Below, one piece after another: positions 35,701 to 47,700 of a DNA stretch of 64,000 nt (position 1 is its first letter; each line of letters begins with the position of its first letter). The DNA comes from Xenopus tropicalis (Eukaryota; Chordata; Amphibia; Anura; Pipidae). The stretch is taken from positions 62,651,378 through 62,715,377 of the forward strand of contig NC_030678.2 in assembly GCF_000004195.4 (NCBI RefSeq), written 5' to 3'. The notes under the pieces are model-generated. The model had not been told where the DNA came from, ran no database searches, and saw only the letters and a program-made list of their open reading frames with translations. The position numbers were made by a program, and so were the translations under genes.

Positions 35701-38700
35701 CCAGCGGGCGATGGATGCCTTGGAAGCCTTAGCCCCCTTGTGTTGGGGGCCATACCCGACAAAGAGTGAGTCTGATTGTCGCAAATCTTTTGTTCTGTGT
35801 ACGTAGAACTTGAGTGCCCTCACCACATCTAGGTTGTGTAGGAGCCGTTCCTGTGGTGATGATGGTTTAGGGCATAGTGAGGGAATAACAATCTCTTGGT
35901 TAAGGTGGAATGCTGAGTTGACTTTCGGGATGAAAGTGGGGAGGGTTCGCAGCACGGCTTTGTCCTCGTGAAAGATGCAGAATGGAGGTTTATGGGATAA
36001 GGCTCCTAGCTCTGAAATCCTTCTAGCTGAGGATATTGCAACCAAGAAAGCTACTTTCCAAGTGAGGAGTTTCAGATCAATCGTGGCCAACGGCTCAAAT
36101 GGTGCGAACTGTAATGTACGGAGCACTAGGCTCAAATCCCATGGAGGAAGGGGATTCTTGTACGGTGGTTTGATATGCATTGCTGCTTGCAGGAAAGTTC
36201 TGACATCTGGGTGTGTCGCTAGCTGATGCTGAAAAAGTAGTGAAAGAGCGGACACTTGTACCTTTAAGGAGTTAACCCCCAGGCCCTTGTCCAGGCCGTT
36301 TTGGAGGAACTCCAGTAATGATGGTATATGGCATCTGGATGTATTGCGCTGTGTGTCGGTGCACCAGGTGAGGAAAGTACTCCAGATACGATGGTAGGAT
36401 TTCATGGTGACCGATCTACGGGCTTTCATGAGTGTGGAGGTCACCCTGGTGGAGAATCCCTTCTGGGACCAGATGGCGGTCTCAATAGCCATGCCGTGAG
36501 AGCTAAGTTTTCCAGCCCAGGGTGGAGAAGTTCGCCCTGGTGTAGGAGATCCGGTCTCGCGGGGAGCCTCCACGGTGGCGCTATTGCCAGCGTTTGGAGT
36601 TCGGAGAACCACGGTCTTCTTGGCCAGAATGGAGTGAGAACTATGGCTGTGGTTTGGAACTGCAGCAGTCTGCGGAGGACTGGATGAATCATGGGAATGG
36701 GGGGAAATATGTACACCAAGTTGAAGGTCCACGGCGTGGACATAGCGTTGATCACCAGTGCTTGTGGGTCTCGGTATCTGGTGAAATAGCGAGGAAGCTG
36801 ATGATTGAATCGGGAGGCCATCAGATCTACCTGTGGTCTTCCCCATCTTCGCGTGATTTGTTTGAACACTGCTGTATTGAGGGCCCATTCCCCTGGATCT
36901 ATAAAGTTGCGGCTGAGGAAATCTGCTTCCCAGTTGAGGTGGCCTGGGATGTACACTGCTGCAAGGTGACAGCAATTGTCCTCCGCCCACTGAATTAGCC
37001 GGGAGACCTCTTTCCAGGCGGTCCTGCTCCTTGTGCCTCCCTGGTGATTTATGTAAGCCACGGTGGTGGCGTTGTCTGACTGGACTTTTACCGGGCGTCC
37101 GCCCAGCAGGTGGGACCAGTGAGTGACGGATAGGTACACTGCTCGGAGCTCTAGTAAGTTGATGTGAAGCCCTTTTTCCTGTGTGGACCATTTTCCTTGA
37201 ACCGTCCTGTGACTGAAGACGCCGCCCCAGCCGAGTAAACTGGCGTCTGTTGTGATGATGGCCCAATTGGTGAATGAGCAGGTTCTGCCTCTTAGGAGTT
37301 TGTTGGGTTGGAGCCACCATTTTAAGGATAGTCTTGTGGAGTGGGACAAACGTACAGGGCTTCTGAGGTCGTGGTGAATTCTTGCCCATTGTCTGAGGAA
37401 TTCCAGTTGCAGTGGACGCATGTGGAATTGGGCAAACGGTACTACCTCTATGGTTGAGGTCATCAGGCCTAGGAGACGCATGCAGGCTCTTGCGGTGAGT
37501 GTCGTGGAGGACATGGCTTGTTGTGCGGTAGCTGAAAGGCATCTCTGTTTTTCCGTTGTCAAGGAGACTTTGTGCTGACTGGAATCGAACTGGACGCCTA
37601 GAAAGATGATGGACTGTGTCGGTTGTAGTGTACTTTTCTTGAGGTGTATTTGCCACCCGTGTGCTTCTAGGATGTGCACGCACGTTGTGGTTGCGGTGAG
37701 TGCTTGCGCGTGAGATGGGGCTCGTAGTAGGAGGTCGTCTAAGTATGGGAGTATGTACAGTCCCTGTTGTCGCATGTGAGCCACCAGGGCTGCCATCACC
37801 TTTGTGAAGACGCGTGGTGCCGTGGCTAGGCCGAAGGGGAGAGCCTGGAACTGGAAGTGACCTCCCGCGAATGCGAAGCGTAGGTATTTTTGGTGATCCC
37901 GGTGAATGGGTATGTGTAGATATGCATCTCTTAGATCGATCGATGTGAAAAAATCTCCTTGCTGGACATTGGCTATGACGGACCGAAGTGACTCCATTTT
38001 GAATGTCGGTACAAACAGGAACCTGTTTAAGGCCTTCAGGTCTAGTACTGGTCGAAAGGACCCGTCCTTTTTTGGGACGAGGAATAGGTTTGAATAGAAA
38101 CCTGTGTTCCTTTCCGCTGTTGGGACTGGTATGACCGCTTTGGCTGTCAGCATGGTGTTTATGGCTTGTTTGAGAGCGAGTCTCTTTTGAGCTGTAGGGG
38201 GAATGTTCGACTCTACAAACTTGCAGGGTGGGGTGTGGTGGAATTGGATCATGTAACCCGAAGAAACGAGTTGGTGTACCCACTTGTCTGTTGTAGAGGT
38301 TTGCCATGCCTCCCTGAAGAGTAGGAGGCGGCCCCCTACCGCCCCCTGCGTACCGGGAGGGGCTTGTCTTTCATGCATCCTGGGGTTTATCAGAGGTTCC
38401 CTTGAATGGGCGCCTCTGAGTGTTCCATGCCGGTTTCCTGTTCGGGCGATAGTTCTTTGAGGGGCCTGAATATGTGTTCTGTGGTCTTGATTGCTGGGGG
38501 GAACGCCTGGTATAGTTGAAGGGACGAAAGGACCGTTTGGGCTGCGATCCGCTCGGGCGTGTCTTCTTATCCTGGGGGAGGAAGTTGCTCTTTTCCCCTG
38601 TGATTTTGTTTATGATTGAATCTAGTTCCGGGCCAAAGAGAGAAGTACCTGTAAAGGGTAGGGCTACTAGGTTTTTCTTTGAAGCTGGGTCAGCGCTCCA

Positions 38701-41700
38701 GGTTTTCATCCAGAGGGCCCGTCTGGCTCCGATGGACATGGCCGAGGTTTTGGCCAGGAGTTGTAGCGTGTCCATGGAGGAATCGCAGAGGAAGTGGACT
38801 GCATTTAGAATCTTAGATAGTTGTCCGTGCATATCAAAGGATTCATCGGTGACCGCCCCTAGGGCCTCCTCAAGCCACAGGACCGTTGTGCGAGACACGC
38901 AAGCTGAGGCTACTGTGGGCTTAAAAGCCGAGTTAGTGGAGGAGAATATGTTCTTGATGAGACTTTCTGCCTTCCTGTCCATCGGATCTCTAAAGGATGT
39001 TCCATCCTCTAGTGGGATTGTGGTTCGTTTAGCGAGTCTCGCTACCGGTGCGTCCACCTTAGGGGTGTTGTCCCATAATTCTTTGTGTGTTTGGTCAAAT
39101 GGATACAAAGTATCCATTCTCTTATCTTTAGTTAGTCTGCGGTCTGGGGTTTTCCATTCTTTTTTAATGAGTTCCTGTACCGTTTCGTGTACTGGGAAAT
39201 GTTTATGGTGACGATGGGCTGAGCCAAAGAGTTTGTCTAGAGTCTTTTGCTCTTTCACTTCCTCTTGTATTCCTAGAGTTTGGAACATGTCTGTAAGCAA
39301 CACGTTAACTGCCTCTGTTTGGGGTCTGTGGGTTGGATCGGCTGAGTAGGTGGCCTGATCCAGTTCCTCAGAGCTGCTAAGAGCTAAGTTTTCCTCCTCA
39401 GAGGAATAACCCTCTGTATCAGGTTGTGCGGGTCCTACCCCTGTACTGGGGCCGGGAGTGGGGACTTTGTCAGGTGAGGTACCCTTGTGGGATACTTGTA
39501 TAGAGGAAAGCTTTTCAAGTGAGGTGGATATACCCAGCAAAGTAGTTTGGAAGGGTTTGAACCAATCTGGAATGTCAGTTGTGGTTTCTGTGTGTGTGGA
39601 AGGTTTGTTCCTTTTTGCTTCCTGGTTGCATTCCCTGGGTTTAGAGCGCTTACATTGGCGCTTGCCTGTACCCTGCACCTGTTCAGTGGTGCGTGGTGGA
39701 TCCCCTTTGTCTGGGCTGGGAGATTTTCCTGCCTCAGAAGCCATGTTAGGCTAAGGAAAGTATATATATCCCTCCCGCCAATGTATCACGCAGCCGGAGT
39801 GTTCCGCGCTGGCTGGGCTCTCCCGGAAGTGCGCCGCACGCAGGGAGGCGGAACTTCCTGTGGCGCGACTAGGCGCTGAAAATGGCGCCGCGTTTGAAAA
39901 AATCGGCGCGAAAACCGGTCTGGCGGGGGGAGGAGAAGAGCATCGCCGTATAGGCGCATGTTTGGAGCCTTCTAGTCGGCCTTTGTGGCAGCGCTGGTCG
40001 CTGTCCTGGGCCTGGGGTGATCCTAGCAGCGCTGCAGCTGCAGACCTTGCAGGGGATGCTTGTCCCGTGTGGGAAGGGGACAGAGGCAGCGCTGAAGCAT
40101 GCCTTTCCAGTCCTCCTTCTGCAAATAGGCAGCGCAGTAGCATGCCGTTTGTACCCCTCTGCCTGTAGTAGCCCTTGGTAGCGCAGAAGCATACCTTAGT
40201 GGGCAGGGGTTGGTTGGTGTCTGGTCCGGTTAAGGGCTAGGATAACCTAGGTATACCCTAAAGCAGAGGTACCTAGGAATAAAAGTTATTGAAAACAAAA
40301 CAAAACCAAACAAAAAACAAAACAAAAAACCAAAAATGAACTAAAATGAACTAAAATGAAGGGAGCAGAGCTCCCACACTACCTGCCTCCAGGAAGCAGG
40401 ATAGCAAAAAACTGTCGGAGGAGGGGTTAATGCAGGGAAGTGGGAGGGGAAGGCTGGGGAGGGTCTCCAGCCCCCTTTTTTTCTTTTGCTATCCTGCCTC
40501 CTAAAGGGAAGAGTGCATTAACCCACTTGTACCTGTGCTGCCTAGGGACGACCGAGAAATTATATTTAGAATGGCTACATTAAAAATGCATTGCATAGTG
40601 GTAAGTGCACTTTTCATATGCAAATGATCTTTTTTCCCACAATTCAGCATTTTCCCACAATTCATCATCAGTATAGCTAAGTTTCCATTAGCATGCACAG
40701 TACACTAATAGTTTGTAGCTGATTATGCTATCCTATTAGCATTAGCATGCCATTAGTGTAAGATTTGTGTGGCTCATTTAGCAACTATTGATGAACTCGC
40801 TAGTAGAACCCTGAAATTACTGCCATGTCCAAGCTGCATTTGTGCATAAGTAATCTGAACAGGCAGAATAGATTCACTGGCACTGCCACAATTCATTAAG
40901 ACTACATATCCTTTGTGATTGGCACCAAAGTAGGCTTAATGTTGTGTTTATTTAACACTTTGCCCTCTTAGGCTGTGTGTTTCTGTTTGCAGGGGCCAAA
41001 GTGTCATTCATCAAATATGTAAGTCATTATTCAGATTCTGGCATATTTTAGGTAATAATATTCATATGGAATAAAAAACAATTCAAAAGACAAGGAATTA
41101 ATTTTAAGTTTTGTATTTCTGTAGCATGTGGTTGTTAGATTGCTGCAAAGTGCCAATTTGAATATCTTTTGTAGAATCCAAAAATATATTGCCTATTTTT
41201 AGGTCTTCAGAAACTGTACTTTCTAATAGTTTTCTGTAGCTTTACTATTAGGGGTTTACTATGACTTACAGAAATGCAATAGGGTTCATTTACTAATTTA
41301 GGTAAGGACCTGTTATCCAGAATACTCGAGACCTGGGGTTTCCCAGATAAGGGGTCTTTCTGTAAATTGGATCACCATACTTTAAGACTACTAAAAAATC
41401 ATTTAAACATTAAATAGTCCCATTAGGAATAATTTACATCAATGCTTATACAACCTTATCTGGGATCAAGTACAAGGTACTGTTTTATTATTACAGATTT
41501 TTTTTTAAAAAAAATTTAAATTAGAGAAATAGGAGATGGCCTGCCAGTAAATCAGAGCTTTCTGGATAATGGGTTTCCAGATAGTGTATCTCGTTTTATC
41601 ATCCTAAAATGTTTGTTTAGAATTTTTCTTTTTAGTATATCCCATTTACAAAAAAATATACAGTTTCCTTGTAATAACATAGTTTGGGATTCATGGCACA

Positions 41701-44700
41701 TGGTTATGATCACAGTGGCACTCGCAGTGAGAAACAGAGCAATTAAATGGCTCTTGCTATTAACTTGGATGAAAAGGCACTGTATATAATTACAGCCAAT
41801 TGGTTAGTGGCCAGAAATAGAAAAGTTAGTTTTCCAATCCACACCAAACAGCACTAGTGTCTGTCATAGGGACCCCAACTCACTGCAGTGGTTATCCCTC
41901 TTACAAAGGAGTTAGGGCTCGTCAAGGGCGATTCTGGACATATCGCCGCCTGAGGCGGCTCCTGGAGCGCAAGTGCGCTCTCTGCACTAGAAGAGCCGAA
42001 TTTCCAGTTTAAAAACCGGAAATTCGGCTCTTAAAGTTACCAGGAGCGGCTTTTTGCCGCCCCTGGTAACTGGGGCGCTTCTGCCGCCTGAGGCGAGTTT
42101 CTCAACTCGCCTAATGGCAGAAGCGCCCCTGGGGCTTGTACAGACAGGCGGTTCGCTCTGCATTACCCTGCGGTAGCATTCTCCTCAATTCCACTGCAGG
42201 GAAACTCAGGGCTTCCCTATCGTGTAGTACTCACACAGGTGTATGTAAGCACCAAACTCAGGTGGAACGCAGCATGTAGCGTTCCATTTACATTAGGCAC
42301 TTACATGCGCCTGTGTGAGTACAGCAGGATTGGAAAGAATTGCCCATTTCTGTTCCTGCGTTGTACTGCAGTGGAACACAGGTACAGAAGTACAAGCCCT
42401 TACTGACACTCGGTTTGACTTAAGGAGCTCGCTTGAACTCAATTAGAAGGCAGCTAGGCAGAGTTTTTGATACTGGGAAATAAAAGCTCAAGCTATAGGA
42501 CATACAGTCATATGAAAAGTTTTTGAACCCCTCTCAGCCTCCATAATAATTTACTCCACTTTCAACAAAAAAGATAACAGTGGTGTGTCTTACATTTCCC
42601 AGGCATATCTGAGTACTGGGGTGTTTTCTGAACAAAGATTTTTAGTGAAGCAGTATTTAGTTGTATGAAATTAAATCAAATGTGAAAAACTGGCTGTGCA
42701 AAAATATGGTTACCCTTGTAATTTTGCTAATTTGAATGTAACTGCTCAATACTGATTACTGTCAACACCAAATTGGTTGGATTAGTTTTTAAGCCTTGAA
42801 CTTCAAAGATAGGTGTGTCCAATCATGAGAAACGGTATTGCAAGTATTGCCAATTGCAAGTTGTGCTTCTGTTTGACTCTCCTTTGAAGAGTGACACCAT
42901 GGGATCCTCAAAGCCACTCTCAAAAGAACTGAAAAGATCACCAAAGATCACCTCCAAAGACCTGCAAGAACATATTGCTGCAGATGGTGTATCTGTACAT
43001 CGTACTACAATTAAGCGCAATTTCCACAAAAAACATCTGTATGGCAGGGTGATGAGGAAGAAGCCCTTTCTGCACTCACGCCACAGAGTCGCTTGTTGTA
43101 TTGGAACAAAGTGCTTTGGACTGATCAGACAAAAATTTAGTTATTTGGTCGTAACAAAAAGCACTTTGCATTGCAGAAGAAGAACACTGCATTGCAAGAT
43201 AAACATCTGCTACCTAATGTTAAATTTGGTGGCGTTTCCATTATTCTGTGGGGCTGTGTGGCTAGTTTAGGGACTGGGGCCGGATGAATTCAACCCAATA
43301 TCAACAAATTCTTCAGGATAATGGTTAAGGGTTAGTCACAAAGTTGAAGTTACGCAGGGGTTGGATATTCCAACAAGACAATGACCCTAAACACAGTTCA
43401 AAATCTACAAAGGCATCTATGTAGAGGGAGAAGTGCAATATTCTGGAGTGGCCGTCACAGTCCCCCGACATGAATATCATAGAAAATCTATGGGATGATT
43501 TGAAGCAAGCTGTCCATGTTTGGCAGCAATTAAATTTAAATGAACTGGAAAGATTTTTTATGGACGAATGTTCAAAAATACCGCCATCCAGAATCCAGAC
43601 ACTCATCAAAGGCTATAGGAGGCGTCTAGAGGCTGTTACCTTTGCAAAAGGAGGATCAACTAAGTATTGATGTAATATCTCTGTTGGGGTGCCCATATGT
43701 CTATTGCATATTTTCTGTTAATCCAATAAACTTTATGTCACTGCTGAAATACTACTGTTTCCATAAGGCATGTTATATATTAAAAGGAAGTTGCTACTTT
43801 GAAAGCTCAGCCAATGATAAACAAAACTCCAAAGAATTAAGAGGGGTTGCCAAACTTTTCATATGACTGTATTGTGGAAAGGCTGTCTAACTTTTCAATG
43901 CAGTGGGCCAGTCATACAACAGACAACATTTTCAAGTGCTGGAATATTTATGTCATAAATAGAAGTCTAAGGAGCTGTTGGCTTTGAAGGTGGATCTCCA
44001 CACACACAAGAAAACTAACGTGCAAGACATGGCTGCTTTATTTTGACTGGTGATACTGTGTTGCAATTTTGATAAATAAGTAAAACCCTGTGACCCTGTG
44101 TAGCATATAAAACCCTATCTTAACATTGCAGTGATGTTGCTTTTAAGCTCATCTATATATGGGTCACTAGAAAAAGTGCTAATCTATATATGGGTCACTT
44201 TATCTGTCTATAGGTTCCTGTTCTACATTTTACTATCTGTCAGCACCGCTGTATTTATAAACCCCTGTCATTTATAAACATTGGACAAATTTGCACTTGG
44301 GTAGTAACCCATAGCAGCCAATCAATGATTGGAATAATGAAATATGATTCATTGTCATGTTACTGCCCAGGTGCAAAGATGCCCAATGTTTATAAATAAA
44401 CCCCACTATGTCTCATAGTTATCTGTTTCACATATGTTGGGGGCTCATAACTGTAGCTTAAGGCATCTGAACAGCATATGCAGTGCTCAGGATGTTTTTT
44501 TTTTTTATTATTGAGGGAAGGGCAACCAGTGATCAAAGCCCCACCAGACTGCTATACAAAACAGTAGGAATTCTTGAAAGGAAGTCACATGGTCACCTTC
44601 ACATTGAGGAAAGGAAATACTCCATTTTCCGTCTGACTTGCAAGTCTTGGAAAGCTGTTTCGAGATCATCCTGTATCTAAAAACAAAAGAAAAGTTATGT

Positions 44701-47700
44701 TTGATTTGTCTCAAAGAAGCAATAACGTCAACCTCATTCTATATTGTGATAGGCATAACATTCTCTAGGAAAGTTCATACCTTCTTAACCCTTAGGGTGC
44801 CGCATCCACAGTTTCAGAACCACTGTCTTATACTATACTCTAAGGCAGTGCTGTCCAACTGGCAGCCTGTGGTCCAGCCCCCCCTTGTGTGGCCTCCCCA
44901 TCTGTCGAGCTGCTGTGACTGCTTACCTTGTGTAAGCTTAAAATGTATCAGTACTGAGCATAGCTGGCCCCTACATTGTTCACACCTCAGATTCAGGCTG
45001 TAAACCCCTGCATTGTTCACACCTGTTCATACCTAAGACACAGACTGTCTCCTTCCCTGCTCTGCCTGCCCTGCCTGAGTGTCCCATATTCTGCCTGCCC
45101 TGCCTGAGTGTCCCATACTCTGCCTGCCCTACACTGCTTGTGTGTGCCATATTCTACCTGCCCTACACTGCCTGTGTATACCATACCCTACCTACCCTGC
45201 CTGAGATACGCTCCCTGTTTGCCCTGCTCTGCCTGCCCTATGCTCCCTGTGCCCTACTCTGCCTGCCCTGTGCTGCTTGTGTGTGCCCTAATCTGTCTGC
45301 TCCGTGTACTGTACTCTGGCAGGTTTGAAAATGTTTGTTAGGGTATCCTTCAGGTATTTAATTATGTGCTGGGGATTGCTGTGATATCCACAGGGGAGGA
45401 GAAGACATATGGGATTAAAAATATGTCATAATATGACATAATACATTTTTTTCACATGAGTGATGGGGGTTATCCCTGCAGTGAGCACCAACCAACCATA
45501 CTGGCTGTAACTTTTGGCTCTTGACTGAATTGACAAACGACTGTATTACTCCGATATCGCCCACCTTACGTGGGCATATCAGTGGAAACATCCACTCATT
45601 TGGCGACCTCTGCAAGAGAGCAGATCTTATAGTGTATGGCCGCCTTAAGTTGTACGTATCTGTATTTTAATATTTTATTGAATCATTTATCCTTTTAATG
45701 TACAGTCCTGTGCTGAACGCATAAGTACAGCTATATAAAAATATACATACATAAACTAAATGACCAACCTTTGCAAGTCAAAAGTACTCTTTTATTTATT
45801 GTGTTTGTATCTTTGTCCATTAGGACTACCTTATAAGTTATTAATTACAGGGGTGTGCCAAGTACACCAGTGAGCCTGGGTGTCAAAATTCAGCAGTCTA
45901 CTGTAAAAAGTCTACAAAAAGTATCATGCAACACTTGGGGGCACATTTACTAATCCACGAACGTCCGAAAAGCGTCCGAATGCGTTTTTTTTCGTAATGA
46001 TCGGTATTTTGCGATTTTTTTGTAAATTGTCGCGTCTTTTTCGTAGCCATTACGACTTTTTCGTAAATTGTTGTGACTTTTTCGTAGCGTTATGACTTGC
46101 GTCAATTGTCGCGACTTTTTCGTAGCCGTCGCGCCGAGTACGAAAGTTTCGGATTCATTCAAGCTTCAGTATCATGACTTTCCTTGGGCCAGGTTGGAGC
46201 TGCAGAGTGCCATTGAGTCCTATGGGAGGCTTCTACAATCTGCAAAGTCTGAAATGTTTGCCAGCCGTTTAAGAGCGCTCAATACGAAAAAGTTGCGACA
46301 ATATACGAGCAAATCCTAACGGCTACGAAAAAGTCGTAACTGCGACGAAAAAAATCACAAAAAATATGAAAAAAATCGCAAAATGTTCGTCTCCAATCCG
46401 AATTTTTCCCATTCGGATTCGTGGATTAGTAAATGTGCCCCTTGGTCTTACATAAGAACAAGCTTAGATTTGTGGGAAAACCTGAGCCTAGGGTGGTATG
46501 CCACCCAGTGGTTGATTCACTAAAGTGCGTTAAAACGAGAACTATTTATAGCATGCGTTAAAATTGTATCGCTTCTTATTTTTTGCGACAACGCGCGATT
46601 CACTGCATTTTTCTTGCGTTATTTTCCGCACGTGCATTAATTCCTGCTGCGCGCGATATATTTCGCCGCCTGCTATATTAGTGCACAATTTAACACATGA
46701 TTTAACGCACGTTAAATTACCATTTCCCTGAAAACTGGAGGATGCATCACTCTAGGGCAGGGGCAAACTTTTTGGCTCACGGGACACATTTACTTACCCC
46801 CGGGCCAGACCGGGCCAGGGCGGGCAGGGCCAGGCCAGTGTTACGCCCCCTTAGTCTGTTTAATTCCGGCCCGCCAATGACACCAAGTCTCGCGTGATGA
46901 GACTTGGCGTCGTCAGCGGGCTGGATTAAAAAGGCCAAGGGGCCGGATGTGGCCCGCGGGCCGTAGTTTGCCCACCCCTGCTCTAGGGCCAACACATACT
47001 TGAAAAAATCCCACTGCAAAGTCCATGTTGTGTTGCCGAAAGCTCACCAACCACAAATTTCTTTAAGTACCACCTGCCCCAAGTAGGTGTTAATATTCGC
47101 ACAGACTAATGCGATATTTAGCACGTTTAACGCTTTATATGTGTTTGTGAATCATGCGTTAGTATTATTTCAACGCGTGAATTACACGCATGCGTTAAAA
47201 TTAACGTATTGCAATAGCGTGCGGTGATTATTTATTGCGTCAATTTTAACGCAAAAAACATGCGATAGCGCTTATCGACCTTTTATTAAATCAACCCCCC
47301 CAGTCTGCATCTCCAGTTTGACAGCCAGTGCCCAGTTCTGCCATCAGGTCAAGCTACAAGGAAGAGCAGCTGTGAGTGAAGGGATGGACAGGGTTGTGAT
47401 CAGAGAGGGGAGAGGTTTAGGAGCCTAGCAGCATGATAGCATGGGGCAGCAAAGTGGGGCTCCTGCTAGTGGTGGGTGTGCGCACCAAGGCGTGCCAAGT
47501 CTCTCTGCGTGCTGTTGCTAGGCAACGCGATTTTAGCTAATTGGCCCAGACTCTTAGGCAATTAAAACACAAGTTCAGTTAGCCGAAATACCCTAGAAAA
47601 TGTGGGGAAAACTGCCCAATTTACATACAGTGCCACTGGGAGTGGGGAGCTAAGCCCTTTATGCAACCTATACTCTGGGAGTTATAATTCCACATCCAAA

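Larger units (their letters stand above)
35003..40559 (-). mobile_element. Full-length DIRS retrotransposon
   Basis: About 5.56 kb. The 133-bp segments 35054-35186 and 40410-40542 are perfect inverted copies. A block at 35229-35328 is complementary first to the extreme left end (35003-35064) and then to the extreme right end (40515-40557). This is the internal complementary region that DIRS elements use to restore their ends through a circular intermediate. There is no target duplication, as expected for tyrosine-recombinase integration. Three minus-strand ORFs (gag, RT/RNase H, recombinase) are open, so the insertion is young. It lies in intron 4 in the same orientation as the gene. Confidence 0.93.

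Noticed and set aside
36328..36998. Plus-strand open frames of 119 and 134 codons
   Set aside because: Shadows of the DIRS RT and recombinase frames in GC-rich sequence; no domain.
38516..39211. 231-codon plus-strand open frame
   Set aside because: Antisense to the DIRS gag frame, which has the position, start and end expected for DIRS ORF1.
39547..40192. Several open frames of 98-130 codons on both strands right of gag
   Set aside because: GC-rich DIRS leader; the frames overlap in both directions and show no domain.
45050..45315. Possible CRISPR-like spaced repeat
   Set aside because: Units are degenerate without constant repeats and variable spacers, and the genome is a vertebrate; it is a minisatellite.
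45108..45341. 77-codon Cys/Pro/Leu-rich frame
   Set aside because: Translation of a minisatellite.
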